A model generated the notes under the pieces. The model saw only the letters and a list, made by a program, of their open reading frames with translations, made no database searches and was not told where the DNA came from. Below, one piece after another: positions 36,801 through 51,181 of a DNA stretch of 64,000 nucleotides (the first letter of the stretch is position 1; each line of letters starts with the position of its first letter). The DNA is taken from contig MSJH02000667.1 of assembly GCA_001931875.2 (NCBI GenBank), positions 1 through 64,000 of the forward strand, given 5' to 3'. The DNA is from Byssochlamys sp. IMV 00236 (Eukaryota; Ascomycota; Eurotiomycetes; Eurotiales; Thermoascaceae). The translations under genes and the position numbers were made by a program.

Positions 36801-39800
36801 CCAAACCTGAATGACAAGAATGATATTCCTAGAGGAACAGGAGTAGCCCAACGAATATTGTCAATTTCCGCCTCAGAAATAGAAAAGTCATCAAGGGGAT
36901 TTGGAGTCAGCCGGCAAGCCATATTCCAAGCTGCCTATGGCTATTTGCTCTCCTCATATTTGGAAACATCAGATATAGTTTTCGGAACCGTATTCTCCGG
37001 TCGCACATTACCTATTGAGGAGATTGAGTCTATCATAGGACCATGCATCAGAGTCCTTCCGACGCGGATAAACATCGACAGCACACGAAATATAGCAGAT
37101 CTGTTAGCGGCGATCAATAGTTCGAATCGAAAAGCTCTCCGATATGGGCACCTCTCTCTTCAGGACATCAAAAGGGCTTCGGGAATTGATCCAGGAGTCA
37201 GCTTGTTCGACAGTCTGATCATATGGCAAGAGACGCTGAGTAGAGAACAGCAATCAACTGATCTCTTCAAGGAAGTCGCAGCCACTGACTTCCTCGAGTT
37301 TACAATGACTCTGGAGCTGCAACCTCGAGATAATGAAATCCTGGCCAGGGCTAATTTTCAGACGTCAGTCCTCCCAGCTGCTCAGGTAGAAATATTCTTG
37401 GAGCAGTTAGAGGCCGTGGTATCCTTGTTTATACACTCTACCGACCTTCCAGTCGACAAAATCAGTGACTCCCTCCCCCCATCAGTCCTCTCAATAGAGA
37501 ATGAGAACTTCGAGCCCCAGCTTGATCTCCCGCGACTGGCGTATTCTGTCGAAAAGCTGGCTTCTGAGGACCCGGATAGGATTGCAATTGAGTTCCTACA
37601 TTCTTTAGATCTGGAGAGCGGTGCTGGGACGAAAGAAGAAGTCACCTACTGTCAATTGAATGCCAGGGCAAATCGCATTGCCCATCATCTTATCGAGCTT
37701 GGAGCGACCGACAGCGACCTTGTTGGCGTTGTCCTAGAAAAGTCCGCCGACCTCTATATTTCCATCCTCGCAGTCGCCAAGATTGGGGCTGGATACGTCC
37801 CCATTACACCAAACACACCTTCTGATAGAGCAACATTCATTCTGGCCGAGTCTAGAGCACGGTTTTGCATTACTGACTCTTTTATAGCGCAGAAATTGCA
37901 TATTGCGGGTTCTTTGAAATTGATTACACTCGACAGGGAGAATTTCGACAGTTATCCTACTTCTAATACCCCGTCTCGCAATGGAGCGGACAATCTTGCG
38001 TACGTCGTTTTCACCTCTGGAAGTACAGGAAAGCCAAAGGGCGTTCTTATTACCCATCATAATCTACAGAGTAATCTGGCAACTCTTACGGAATTGTATC
38101 CGGTGGAAGAGGGATCAAAACTGCTCCAGGCGTGCTCTCAGGCTTTTGACGGTTGGTACTTCCTTTTCTACCTCTAACATAAGATAAAAAGGCTGATGAT
38201 AGATGGTAGTTTCGGTATTCGAAATATTTTTCTCGTGGCACAGAGGCATGACCCTTTGCTCAGCCACTAACGACATAATGTTCGGGGACATTGAACATGT
38301 CATCCGGGTCATGAATGTTACCCATCTCAGTCTTACACCTACAGTGGCTGCACTCATTCACCCAAGTAATGTGCCAAAAGTCCGATTTCTCGTTACAGCT
38401 GGTGAAGGCATGACGACAAAAGTTCACAGAGACTGGGGAGGAAAGGGGCTGTACCAGGGTATTTTTCATGCAAAGTCCGTAGGTCATGATGCAATATTTG
38501 ACTAAATCCACTAGGTTATGGCCCAAGCGAGACGACAAACATCTGTACAGTTCGGCCTAACGTTGGACCATCCGATCCGATTAGGAATATTGGTAGACCA
38601 TTCAAGAACACTTCTGCGTTTGTTGTCTCTGGTGATAAGACTTTCTCGTTGGTTCCTCGGGGCGCAGTTGGCGAGTTTGTTTTTGGAGGTGACCAAGTGG
38701 TAAGTTGACGATCAATTCATCGTTTAACCATACTGACCCCCAGACAGGGCAGAGGTTATCTGAACATGCCAGACTTGACAAATGAGAAGTTTATCGAACA
38801 TCCTCGCTATGGTAGACTCTACAGATCTGGAGACTTTGGGCGTTTACTCGCAAGTGGCGCTCTACTCTTCACGGGTCGCAGAGATGACCAGGTGAAGCTC
38901 CGTGGTCTTCGAATTGAACTCGGGGAGATCAACAGTATTCTTCTGCGGGATGGATCTGTCAAAGACTGTGCCACCATGATTGTTAGCAATAAGAACCAAA
39001 CCCAGCAGCAACTGATCTCATTCTGGACACCAGCCACCCCAGTGATCGAGACGGATAATGAAGGCTACAAGAAGATAATCAACCATCTCTTTGAGGATCT
39101 CCGTTCGGCTTTGCCTGGCTACATGGTCCCATCATCACTGATACCAATTGACTGCATTCCTATGACGTCTCAGAAAAAGATTGATCATAGAAGACTACAG
39201 GAGATCTTCTGGGCAATGGAATCAGAGCAGCTGGAGAGCTTTTCTGCAGAAGTTGAGCCTGCAGGGGTTGATGACAATCTCTCTGATTTGGAACAGCGAG
39301 TTGCGTCCGTTCTTTCTGAGGTTACTCTCGTCCCACTACACAGCATCCATAGGAACACGTCATTCTACAGCCTCGGCTTGGATTCGGTGTCCGCTATATC
39401 TTTTTCGAGGGGACTGAGAGATGCTGGTATTGGGAAACTCGATGTCTCCGTTATACTCCGCCAAAACTCGGTGGCAAGACTAGCCAAGACATTATCGGAG
39501 AGAACTTTGGAGATTAATGGAATACATAAACACACAACGTTGGATAAAGTCTTCAAAGAAGACTTCATAACGCAGGTGACGTCTGAATTTGAAAGAGCTG
39601 GAAAGGAAATCGCAGAAATTCTCCCGTGCACTCCGCTTCAGGAAGCAATGCTCTCCCAGACAGAGAGCAAGGATGCTCGGGCCTACTTTAATCACCTTCT
39701 GTTCAAGGTGAATGGGGATTCTGATAAATTCAGAGAGGCTTGGTGGAACATGGTATTAAGACATGACATTTTACGAACATGCTTCGTTTCCACAGATGAT

Positions 39801-42800
39801 GCGCGGTTCACTTACGCTCAGGTGGTCTTAAAAAATGCCGATCTACCATGGTCATCTCTGGTGACGACGGCTAATCTCCTGACATCCGCAATCGAAGAGC
39901 GGAAGATCAAGTCTGCGGACACATATCAGGACCCCTTGAAATTGCCCTATTCTCTGACGCTCTTCGATGTCCAGGAAACTGGCGAAAAGGTCCTGTTATT
40001 CTCTCTTCACCATGCACTTCACGACGGCGAGGCTATGGCAGTACTTCTGCAGGAAGTGGAGACAACATATCATGGTGAATCACTACCTGATGCAGTACCA
40101 TTTCGCAAATTCATCGAGTATACCGTCAATGCACCGCTCGATGCATCCAACGAGTTCTGGAGCCGCTATCTGTCTGACTTATCTCCAAGGCTGCTGTGTT
40201 CACCCTCAAACAATGGGGCCCAGCAAGGTGATCCTGGCTATCTGCAAACCCGATTGTCATTGGATATCCCCTTCGATGCATTCGAAAAGCAGTGCAAACA
40301 GGTCTTGGCGACACCCTTGAACGTTTTTCACACAGCCTGGGCTAGATTGCTCGCCTTCTACACTGGCTCTACAGATGTTTGTTTCGGTAACGTCTTTAGT
40401 TGTCGGACAATACCACTAGAAGGTGTCGAGAGGATAGTCGGGCCATGTTTCAATACACTCCCTTTCCGCGTCAGAATACCCTCGACGGCGACAAATACTG
40501 ACATCTTGAAGACCGCCCAAGAGAGCAACGTCGAGATCCTGGAACACCAGCTAAGCTCTCTGCGAAATATTCAGAAGAATGTCCTGCGTAACGGAGTGAG
40601 ATTTTTTGATACTCTCCTTATTCTACAGAACAATGCTCGAGGGTTGAGTCGCGACTTGTGGCAACTGCTCGAAGAACAAGGAGATATGGACTTCCCGATT
40701 ATATGCGAAGTTACGCCACACCTAGACGAGAATAAAGTCCATATATGCCTGCACAGAGAAACGTCGCGGCTCTCTCAATCTGATGCAGAGATCCTCCTCC
40801 AGAACTTTGTCACATTAGTCCAACACACTGTCAGATATCCTTCTGCTCGGGCTGCTGATCAAAGTATTCTGGATACTAGGGCAAATTTGCCTTTGCCAAC
40901 GACTGGCCACAACGGTCTCCTCGTTGCAAGCAATTCTCATTCAGAACTTCCTAATTCCAAATCGACATCGTATGCCTGGACGGCAGAAGAGACAGAGATT
41001 CGGGACTTGTTGTCCAATCTTTCCGGGGTCCAGAGCGAGCTGATTAAGCCGGAGACAACAATATTCCAACTGGGACTCGATAGCATCAACGCTGTGCAGA
41101 TCGCTGGCGCCCTGAGAAAACGTGGCTATGAAGTGTCCGTGACTGACATTCTTGAAGTAAATACCCCTATATATGGCCATATGTAGACATGTTTCTCATA
41201 AGATTCTGTTTTACTGACTATGACACAGACCCCAGCCGTGAGTGAGATAGCATCGCTTCTTACTCGCCAGCAGGAGAATGCGTCTCACGAGCAAGAATTT
41301 GATTTCGCATCCTTCGAGACCAAATATCGTCCTCGCGTGTGTGAGCAGTTGGGCATCGACAGTACCCTTGTACAGTCAGTACGCCCCTGTACTCCTGTAC
41401 AATCAGGAATGCTCTCTCTATTTTATAGCTCAGGGGGCGAGTTGTATTTCAACCGCGTGGTCCTGAGATCATATGCTCCTCTTGACGAAAAGCTTCTCAA
41501 CGAAGCTTGGACGAGGACTGTTGCAAGACACGAGATGCTGCGCACAGGGTTTGTCCAGCTGCAAGATCAGCAATACCCCTTTGCCATGATTACATACCAC
41601 AAGGATGCCATGCCACTACTTTGGTATGGAGAGCCTCTAGAGTCGGGGACTAGCAACGAGGCGCTTTCGAGAAGAAAGAATATTCACGCCAATCTCCACC
41701 GGCCTCCCTGGTACCTCGCAGTGAAGACCACAGCGTCCAGTACATTTCTCGAGTTCTCAGCTCTTCATGCGATTTATGATGCCCAGTCCTTAGAGTTGGT
41801 CTTTAGGGATGTTGCAGCAGCCTATACTGGCCAAAGCTTGGCTGATGTTATCCCAATTGGTCCTGTGTTGAGTCATATTCTCACATCCAGTGTGCTCGAG
41901 AGCGACGCTACGGAGAACTTCTGGAAAGACGTTCTCAAAGAATCACAAGTGGTTAGGTTCCCTGACCTAAACCCATTGCATGCAGAAAAGGGAAAGTTGT
42001 CCGTGGTCTCAAAGAAAAGTTCTCGGTCATTGACTTTGTTGGACACTGGATGTCGAGACCTAGGCATTACGCTCCAAGCTGCTGGACAAGCTGCATGGGC
42101 CAGATTGCTGTCTGCATATACCGGTGAAACAAACATAGTCTTCGGGCTTGTGCTATCTGGTCGTGACCTATCTGAGATGGCGAAAGAGGCAGTGATGCCG
42201 TGTCTGATGACAGTGCCTTGCCCATGCCGCGTGCAGAATACTAATCGTGATCTCACCAGCCGCATCATGAAACTAAACGCTGGGCTCATGAAAAATGGCC
42301 GTACGCCATTGTCAAAAATCCAGCGATGGCTGAAGTCTGAACAGGGATTGTTTGACACTCTGTTTGTGTACCAGAAAATGTCATCGGGGACAGAGGACTC
42401 TCGTCCATGGGAGGTCGTGGAGGATGACGCTAAGATCGACGTATGTACCCCTTCTTCATGAAATATCGGTGCGAAAGCTTACTATTTACAGTATCCTGTG
42501 TCGATTGAAATGATTCCCCGCTCTGGAGAGCTAGAGTTGCGGCTGACCTGCAAAAGCGATGTTGTCCCCCAAGAACAAGCATCCCTCATTCTAGAGCAGT
42601 TCGACAAGTTCATAATCGACTCCATATTTTCGCCGGATTCAAGTTCTGATGACTGCTCCGGCGTCGGCTGCGACTTTCTATCTATTACACCTGCCAAAGA
42701 ACAGAGAATACCTTCCCCCGTGCAGCTGCTGCACGAATTCGTCGAAGAAAGTGCGCGCAAGGTACCTCAGAAGATAGCATTTGAGTTCGCAACCAGCGTC

Positions 42801-45800
42801 GACAGAAACGGGGTCGAAAAGAGGGTCTGGACCTACGAGGAATTCGATTCTGATGGAAATAGGTTTGCCCATCTATTACAAAGATTCGGAGCTCAACCAG
42901 GGCAGTTAATTGGTATATGTTTCGACAAATGTCCTGAAGCATCGCTGGGAATCCTTGCTGTCTTAAAAGCAGGCTGCGCATACGTGGCTCTGGACCCCAA
43001 TGCGCCGATCGCCAGAAAACAATTCATTATGGGCGATGCAGGTTCCAAGTTGCTGTTATGTACCCTCGACAAGAAGGCAGAGTTGGAGGCCATTCCTGAC
43101 ATCAAAGTACTTGCGCTGGATGAACCGGGTATTTTGGACGATGTACCGTCAGGAGCACTGGTGCTTGATCGACCGGTAACACCACAGGACGTATGTTACT
43201 GCTTGTATACGTCTGGAACTACCGGGACACCAAAGGGATGCGAAATAACCCACGACAATGCTGTTCAGGCTATGCTAGCTTTCAGCAGGCTTTTTGATGG
43301 CCATTGGGACGACGAGTCTCGATGGCTCCAATTCGCTTCTTTCCATTTTGACGTTAGTGTCCTTGAGCAGTACTGGAGCTGGAGTGTTGGCATTTGCGTC
43401 ACTTCGTGCCCTCGCGATTTGCTATTTGAAGACCTCGCCGGTACGATTCGCGCACTGCAGATCACGCACATTGATCTTACTCCTAGTCTCGCGAGGCTGC
43501 TCAGTCCGGACGAGGTTCCTTCTCTGTGTCGCGGTGTATTTATCACGGGAGGAGAACAACTGAAACAAGAGATCCTTGATGCATGGGGAGAGCAGGGAGT
43601 CATCTACAATGGATATGGTCCAACAGAGGTCACAATAGGTTGCACCATGTTCCCCAGAGTCCCCGCTAACGGAAAACCGTCAAATATTGGGCCTCAATTT
43701 GATAATGTCGGATCATATGTCTTCCAGCCTGGGACGAAAACCCCCGTCTTGCGCGGCAGTGTGGGTGAGCTCTGTGTCTCGGGTCCTCTTGTCGGACGTG
43801 GCTACCTTAATCGTCCGGATTTGACAACGGAGAAGTTCCAGTTCTTGGAGGAGTTCAACGAACGCGCTTATCGAACAGGGGATCTCGTGCGGCTCTTATG
43901 GGACGGTACTTTCCAGTTCCTGGGACGCATAGATGACCAGGTGAAACTGCGTGGACAGCGTCTTGAGATTGGGGAAATCAATGAGGTAATCAAAGGCGCA
44001 ACGCCAGATGTGGGAGAAGTTGCTACGTTAGTAGTCAAGCACCCAAAGCAGTCAAAGGAACAGCTGATTTCCTTCATCACTAAGGGCAGCCAGAAGCAGA
44101 AACGAAATTCTGTGGAGATCCGTATCAGTGAGGATGATGGCAGCTTGTTATCAGCTGTTAAGAATGCCTGCCGGTCTCATCTTCCTGGCTACATGGTCCC
44201 AACGCATATCATTCCCATCACCTCTTTCCCTCTGTCTGCTAATAACAAGGCGGACGCGAAGACTCTAAAGGCATTGTACCAGGCTATGTCGATCGAAGAA
44301 TTGCAGTCATTGAACTCGCTGAGCAGAGACGCGGTGGATGTGGACGATGAGACGTTGAAGAAAGTTATTTCTGTGCTTTCGGGATATCTTGGTAGTGCAG
44401 ATAAAGAAATATCCCCTGAGTCCAGTATTTACGAACTGGGTTTGGACTCGATTTCAGTGATATCATTTGGCAGGGCTCTCAGGGAAGCCGGATTTTCGCA
44501 GGCACAGCCGTCAGTCATAATGAAGAGTGAGTATCTATCTAATGTGTGATTTTGAGACAGAGCTGACCCTTTTTAAGACCCCACTATTTCTGGAATAACG
44601 AAGGAGCTTCAAAGCTCAAGCATCAATTCCGCTTCGATGGAGAACATTTACAGAGAGGCACGACAAAACATCATGGCCTTTTCTCACAAATATCTCCATC
44701 TTGCTGCAGGTTACCTTCAAATCGCTCCTTCGACTATCGACGCTGTTGCTCCTTGCACTCCACTACAGGAAGGAATGATTTATCACTTCCTAGAAAGTGA
44801 CAAGCCGCTATATTGCTCCTCTTTCGCTTTCGAGTTGGTACTTCCGATTGACTCGGCACGACTCAAAGGCTCATGGGAGCACTCGCAAAAGGCTGAGCAG
44901 CTACTTCGTACGAGGTTCGCGCCAACGCCAGACGGTTACGCTCAAGTGGCCCTCAAAGAAAGTGAGCTTCCGTGGTTTGAGATGACTACTGCAAATAGCG
45001 AGGATGTGGATAACTTGAGACGCCATAATTTCGTGAAATGGTGCAAGAGAATGGGTGACTTCTGTGCTTCGCCCTGGCAGGTCGGTTTGATCACATCCCC
45101 AACGAGGTCATTGATGTGTCTGGACATCTTCCATGCCCTATATGACGGCAACAGTTTACCGCTGCTGTTAGAGAAGATTGCTCACATATATCTTCAAAAT
45201 GACTCTTCCTCCAGTGGACTTTCATTTTTGGATGTCTTGCCTCTGGGCCCCTTGTGCAAGATTCCTGGCGCAGAAAAGTTTTGGACTGAGCATCTGGCCG
45301 ACGCTCCGGTGGGGACACTTTTCTCCAGTGCACGGCAAGATGATGACCAGTATAGCACAGTTAGTGCCAAGCTCGATATCGACGACGTGGGTGGCTTGGA
45401 GGTCCTCAGACGATTGCTCAGTGTCACCGAGCAATCTATACTTCATGCCTGTTGGCTTCTCGTCCTATATCGTCAATTTGGAAGGGTCCCAACACTTGGT
45501 ATGGTGGTTTCAGGGAGGGCGCTCGACGTCCCTGGAATAGAAGAATTGATAGGTCCATTGTTCAACACACTTCCAAGCAATGTGCGGTTCAGCCATTTCA
45601 GTACTTGGTCTGACCTAGTGCGGCGCTGCCACGATTACTATACTTCCACCATTCCTTTCCAGCATACTCCTCTGCGAGATATAATGAAGTGGACACGCAG
45701 GTCTCCAGACCAGCCGCTCTTTGAGTCGCTGTTTGTCTTCCAGAAAAGCAGCAGTATGCACACTTCTCCAGAGAGAAACCTATGGTTCCCACTGGACAGT

Positions 45801-48800
45801 GAAGCAGAGATGGGATATCCTTTGGCTTTCGAAGTACAACACAAGGATGACCAGTCGTTGACTGCGACAGTCGTTGCAAATACACAATCTATCTCCTCCG
45901 AAGACGCCCAGGATCTGCTTCGCCTCTTCCGGGACACTCTCTTGCAACTTATAGAGGACCCTTCAAGAGGGCTATCTTACAGCAATGGTGTCGCGACATC
46001 TCTGAACGGCCACGCTACCGCGACGACTCAGGGAACAACAGAGTCCGACCGAGGACAAGGAAAAGCAACCCAATTTGAATGGAATGCCGAGTCCCAGAAG
46101 ATTCGAAATGTCATTGCTGAGCTGGCTGGAATTGATCCAAATGACATAAAAGAAACCACATCGATTTTCGAACTCGGCTTGGACAGCATAGATGCTATAA
46201 AGGTCTCTTCCAGACTGAAGATTCTCGACATAAGTCTGCCTGTCAGCACTATCATGCGCCAGCGCACTATCGAAAAAATGGCTGCGCAGCTAGTGCAACC
46301 GGTCAATGGCAGCTCATCTATCTCGAGGACATCCCTTTCCCGATACGAAAAGGATATAACCGAATGCCTGACCCGGGATGGAGAGATCTCCAAAGATACC
46401 ATTCGAGTGTTGCCCGCAACCGCAATTCAAGAGGCCATGGTGGCGGAAATGGTGGCATCGGACTACACACATTATTACAACCATGATATCCTGGAGATCG
46501 AACCAGACGTGGACCTAGAAAGACTGAAAAGCGCTTGGGACCAAGTCTTCAAGACTCATCCAATCTTGCGGACGACCTTTGCGGAGATCTCAGACCCGCG
46601 TGTGCCATTTTCGTATGCCCAACTCGTGCATGATGTGGCTTTAGATATTCCTGTTGTTGAGTGGAAGGACCAACCAGTGAACAAGGTGCTCGAGGGCCAG
46701 ATACCAGTCCGAGACAGAAACACCAACAACACTGAGCCTCTTATGGCGCTGCGCGTTATATTGACAGAAAACAACAAGCGCTATCTGATTTTCTCAGTCG
46801 CTCATGCTCTCTATGACGGATGGTCACTCGGTTTGCTCCATGCCGACGTCGCAAAATGTTATGCCGGTGGATCTTGCGAGCGGCCTCCGTATGACGGTGT
46901 TCTGGAGCACTTAATTGAGTCTTCTGGACAGCAAGCTTCTGAGTATTGGAAAACTGCTCTTTCCAATTGCACTCCTACTAAATTCCCCGCAGGAGCAGAC
47001 GCTGGCGGGCGGCAACAGGTTGTGCATCGCCAGGAGAAGACCCTTTTGGTGGCGGTCGAAGAAGTTAATAGCTTCTGCAAGAAAGTCGGGATTACTCTGC
47101 AAGCTCTCGCGTCTACGTGCTGGGCCCTTGTACTCGCGGAGTACGTTAAGAGGCTAGATGTCGTCTTCGGACTGGTACTTTCAGGTCGCGACATTGCCAA
47201 TGCAGAGCAAGTGATGTTCCCTACTATGAACACAGTTGCCATGCGTTCTATTATCCATGGTACGCGGTCAGAAATGCTAAAATACACCCAAGGGGTTCTG
47301 GCTGATATGGCCTCCTATCAACATTTCCCTCTGAGAAAGGCAAAGCCCGACATGAGCTCTCGAGCACTCTTCGATTCTCTGTTCATCTACCAGAAAAGGC
47401 CAGAAGAAGCCGTCCATCCACAGAAGGCTCTATACAAATCTGTTGATGCATCATCCAATCTAGAGTATCCTGTCTGCGTTGAAATGGAGAATACGAGTGG
47501 ATCGCTCATATGGAGAGTGGCATGCCATGATACTACTTTGGGAGCATCGGAAACTGCAGTGCTCTTGGAGCGTGTTTGTGATATGTTCGCTTTGATTCTC
47601 CAACAGCCAGATCGACCGGTTCTAGACTTTGTTGACAGTGGAGTCTCAATCTGTGAGGGCCGAGCGTTCCAAGAGCAGGCTGCGACAGCGCAGGTGACAT
47701 CGAAAGACAATATGATCTCTCAGTCTCATGAAGAATGGTCTATACTTGAGACGAATATTCGTCAGGTTCTTGCGTCCGTGTCTGGCATTCCCGAGCAAGA
47801 GATTGGTAAGGATGCAACCCTGTTCCATCTCGGTCTGGATAGCATCAGTGCCATAAAAGTGTCGTCCTTGTTGAAGAAACAGTCTATCACGCTTCCAGTG
47901 AGTGACATGCTCAAGGCTGGTACCATCAGGGCGATGGCTAGGACCGTGAAGGTTGAGGGTATGGGATTCAAGTCTGGAGATGTGACACCGGTGCTGGATA
48001 CCCTGCTGGCAAGGACCGATGTTCCTAGCTTGCTACAATCCTATGATATCCAGCGGCAGCATGTCGACCGGATCTCCCCTACGACTGCTGGCCAGACATA
48101 CCTCCTGGCGATGAACGAGCTGAATCCATCCGTGTTCTACCCGAAATTCTGGTACAAAATCCATGGCCTCAATGATCAGAGCCGGTTAGATGATGCATGG
48201 AGGCTTTTGATACAACGCGAAGCCATGTTACGCACTGCCTTCATTCCGACGGCTGAGAGAGACATGCCTTATGTCGCAGTGGTGCTGAATGATATCCGGA
48301 ACCCTATCGTTTGGCACGCATCCAATGCTGCTGGGGAATCGAAGAAGAGAAACATCTATTCAGTGCCAGTGACACTCCACGCCTACGCGAGAACCGATGC
48401 TATCTACATAGCGCTTGAGATTCACCATGCACTATACGATGCCGTGAGTCTTCCAATGCTTATCGATGCTCTTGGCAGTTTCTGCAATGGTGAGGTTTCC
48501 AAAAGTGAGTCGAGCCTTGATCTGGCGACACTCGTGGCGTTCCAAAGCACTAGATCGCCTTTGGAGAAGCGACGGGAGTTCTGGGAAGGCTATCTTGGGC
48601 AGAGAGCGTACAAGAAACCAGAGACCCTGGCATCTTCATACACTGAGATCAAGAGCTTCTATCGACCGGGACTGCTGTCGGATATCTCGCGGGTCGAAAT
48701 GGCGGCACGACAGCACGCGATAAGTATTCAAGCTCTGTTCCTGGCGGCCTACGCGCGCGTACAATCGCGGTTGACAAAGACCAATGATGGATCAGAAACG

Positions 48801-49498
48801 GGTCATGTCATCGTCGGATTGTATCTAGCAAACCGCGGCCACGATCTGGAAGGATTAGAAGAGCTCACAGCGCCCACGGTGAACATTGTCCCTCTGAAGA
48901 TCGAAAATGCAACAGCTAGCGGGGAGTCCATTTTCAGTGTGGCGCAAAGGATACAGAAGGATATACAGGAAATCGGGCGAATTGAGTATTCAGGCGTGTC
49001 GCTTGTGGAGATCGCAGACTGGACCGGCGTGCGAGTAGACACATGCGTCAACTTCCTCAGACTTCCTGAGTCTAGACCAGCGCAGGGTCAGGATCACGGC
49101 GATAAACCACACATTGGAGTGGAGCCAGCAGATCCCCAGGAAATCAAGGCCCTTCTGGCAGAGGACAATGGCAACGCCGAGGCGAAAGAGGATCACTGTT
49201 TGACCGTTAATCATGGCCAAGACAGCCAAAGCAGCTTTGACCCCGACCGCTCTGGATTTTTAGCAGACATTTTCCTGGTATGTGACATCGCATATGGTTC
49301 CATGTGGCATCAAGAACTAACCGAGTCTGTCTTGCATAGCCGACGATTGATATCGAAGCTGCCGTCCGGGGGGACGCACTGGACGTGGGCGTCTTCGGGC
49401 CGAAGAATATTGTCAATGAAGCGACAGCGGAAACCATACTCACCGATTTACGACGGGAGATCCTTTCTGTTATTACCCAGGATACGAACGGGTACTGA
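33807..49498 (+). CDS. sidC: Ferrichrome-type siderophore NRPS (SidC type)
   Basis: It assembles a cyclic hydroxamate hexapeptide such as ferricrocin or ferrichrome, used for intracellular iron storage (family knowledge). Eight exons are 33807..38151, 38210..38458, 38515..38699, 38748..41156, 41229..42440, 42492..44526, 44578..49277 and 49340..49498, giving about 5,097 aa. I read A1-T1-C1-A2-T2-C2-T3-C3-A3-T4-C4-T5-C5-T6-C6. A-domain cores YTSGSTGRPKG (~345), FTSGSTGKPKG (~1402) and YTSGTTGTPKG (~3041) are intact. The six T serines lie in GLDS motifs near 734, 1806, 2372, 3453, 4015 and 4567. C motifs are HHALYDG, HHALHDG, LHAIYDA (altered), FHALYDG, AHALYDG and HHALYDA (terminal, probably cyclising). 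The A3 pocket read by eye is D-V-L-D-I-G-G-I-G, which I recall as typical for N5-acyl-hydroxyornithine. There is no thioesterase. All seven introns (49-72 nt) keep frame. It diverges from sidA. Confidence 0.95.
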
Positions 49499-50608
49499 TC
49501 GGTTGTGGCCAGCGGGAACGCTTTGGATCTGTCTCTTATCGGGCCCAATACACGGGTTCGTCTTAAGCAAAGGTCAGCGGACATTCCCCAGGTCTCTGAC
49601 GTGAGGAGATGGCAAGGAATGGGAAGGGGGGTTTTCTTGGAGCCCCTAGAAGATGATGGTTGAGTTCCAGAGCCTTTGGTTGAAGGGAGTGTGGAGTGTG
49701 GAGATGACCACGAACTATCGACAGTTGGTCTGCAAGGGCGTCTTGTCTGTACAGCGACGTTAATGGGGTCCAACACGTGGTTTCTGGTGGGGAGGTTTGA
49801 CATGTTGAAGGGCTTTGTTGGTCGAGTATAGAGTATGTTCAAACTTCACAGATGATGATGGATTTGGATCAGCATCATCATATTGTTTATTTTCGCGTTC
49901 CACAGCCCATATTATTATTGATACATAGATAGGACTTGGTAGACAGGGGATTGGTCTTGTATATAGACTGGATGGACAATAGCAATGTTCTTTTTCTACA
50001 GTGGTTTGGTTGTTTGTTTACTTAGTCTTAGAGACTCTTTCAGTTCAGATGCTTGGGTCGAATGCGAATGTTGTTGATCTCTTCAGGACTTCCGCTTAGT
50101 TAGCAAAGAGGGCACTCATGTGACTGGCACGCTGTGACGCGGTGGTCTGTGAGGGAGGGGCAGATGGTCCGTGATGCGACAAGTGGAGAGAGAGGTAAAT
50201 GGGACCATTTCCCACTCATCTGGACTGCCTGGGATGTTAGGCTGCCTGTGAGAGTAGACGAACAATACTATTGCTGAGAATTATCACTGTACTGTAGTCT
50301 GCTCTACCATTGGGAGGGAAAGCGGGAGTTGTAGAATCGAGAGACAACAGAGTGACCTGTCAGATACTTGGTGGTGTATGGCGTGCTGGGCAGGGTGTTG
50401 GGTACCCTGCGAGTACCAGCTGGGTCACTGTCAGTGTGTCTCGTCGCGGGCCGTCGCGGTGGCGCGTCGCCGCCCAAGGCACTAAACCAAATCAGGCGAA
50501 CAAGTCAACAACAACGCGAGCGCGTGGGAAACTCTTGGGGAAAGAGCGACTGCGAGAGGCTTTTGGACCAAACCAAGAAGGCGCCCCGACTTCCTCGACA
50601 TTCTCTCT

Positions 50609-50628
50609 TCTCTCTCTCTCTCTCTCTC
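50609..50628 (+). promoter_or_regulatory. CT-rich core-promoter-like tract
   Basis: An almost pure TC dinucleotide run within a longer pyrimidine stretch, typical of sequences just upstream of transcription starts in filamentous fungi. Assignment to the Wee1-type gene is inferred from orientation and position. Confidence 0.4.
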
Positions 50629-51181
50629 CCTTTCCCGACATTCTCGTCCCTGGAAACTCTATCCCGCCTTTGTCCAACAATTCAAAATTAATTACAATAA
50701 AACACCAAAATATACGATCGCCAACCACTTCAAGGCACTCCTCGAACTACAACGTCCCGCAGTCCCTCACCGTTCATTGACGTCGTTGTTGCGATAACGC
50801 ATCTTTTTTAGTGTTCCCCCCCATCTGTCCGTGGCGGATTTTGTTGGATCTTCCGGAACCAACACGTCCCCTTGCGCGCGACCGTCAGCGCCTGGGTTTC
50901 CCGATCATCGAAGGGCCCCCTCTTGTGAGATCTTTCTGGTTGTTGAATCAATCCCTTTCGGGGACGGGTCACTGGCGCTAAAAGAAGCGCACGCGAAAGG
51001 GAGAAGAACAAGACGAACTGCCCCCATCCCCATCGCACCTGCCGGACGTCGCGCGACGGTCGCCTGTCGAAACATTCCACGGCAAACGAGGCACCACTGC
51101 GCGCAGGACGAAGGGTTTCAGGGCGCGTGCCCGTGGAGTTGTTGTTGTTGTCGGGGTGTGGGGATAGGTGCACCAGGACGC

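Noticed and set aside
50310..50780. A 156-codon Ser/Arg-rich frame upstream of the Wee1-type gene
   Set aside because: It spans the CT-rich core-promoter-like tract and reads simple-sequence repeats. It is better explained as promoter and leader.
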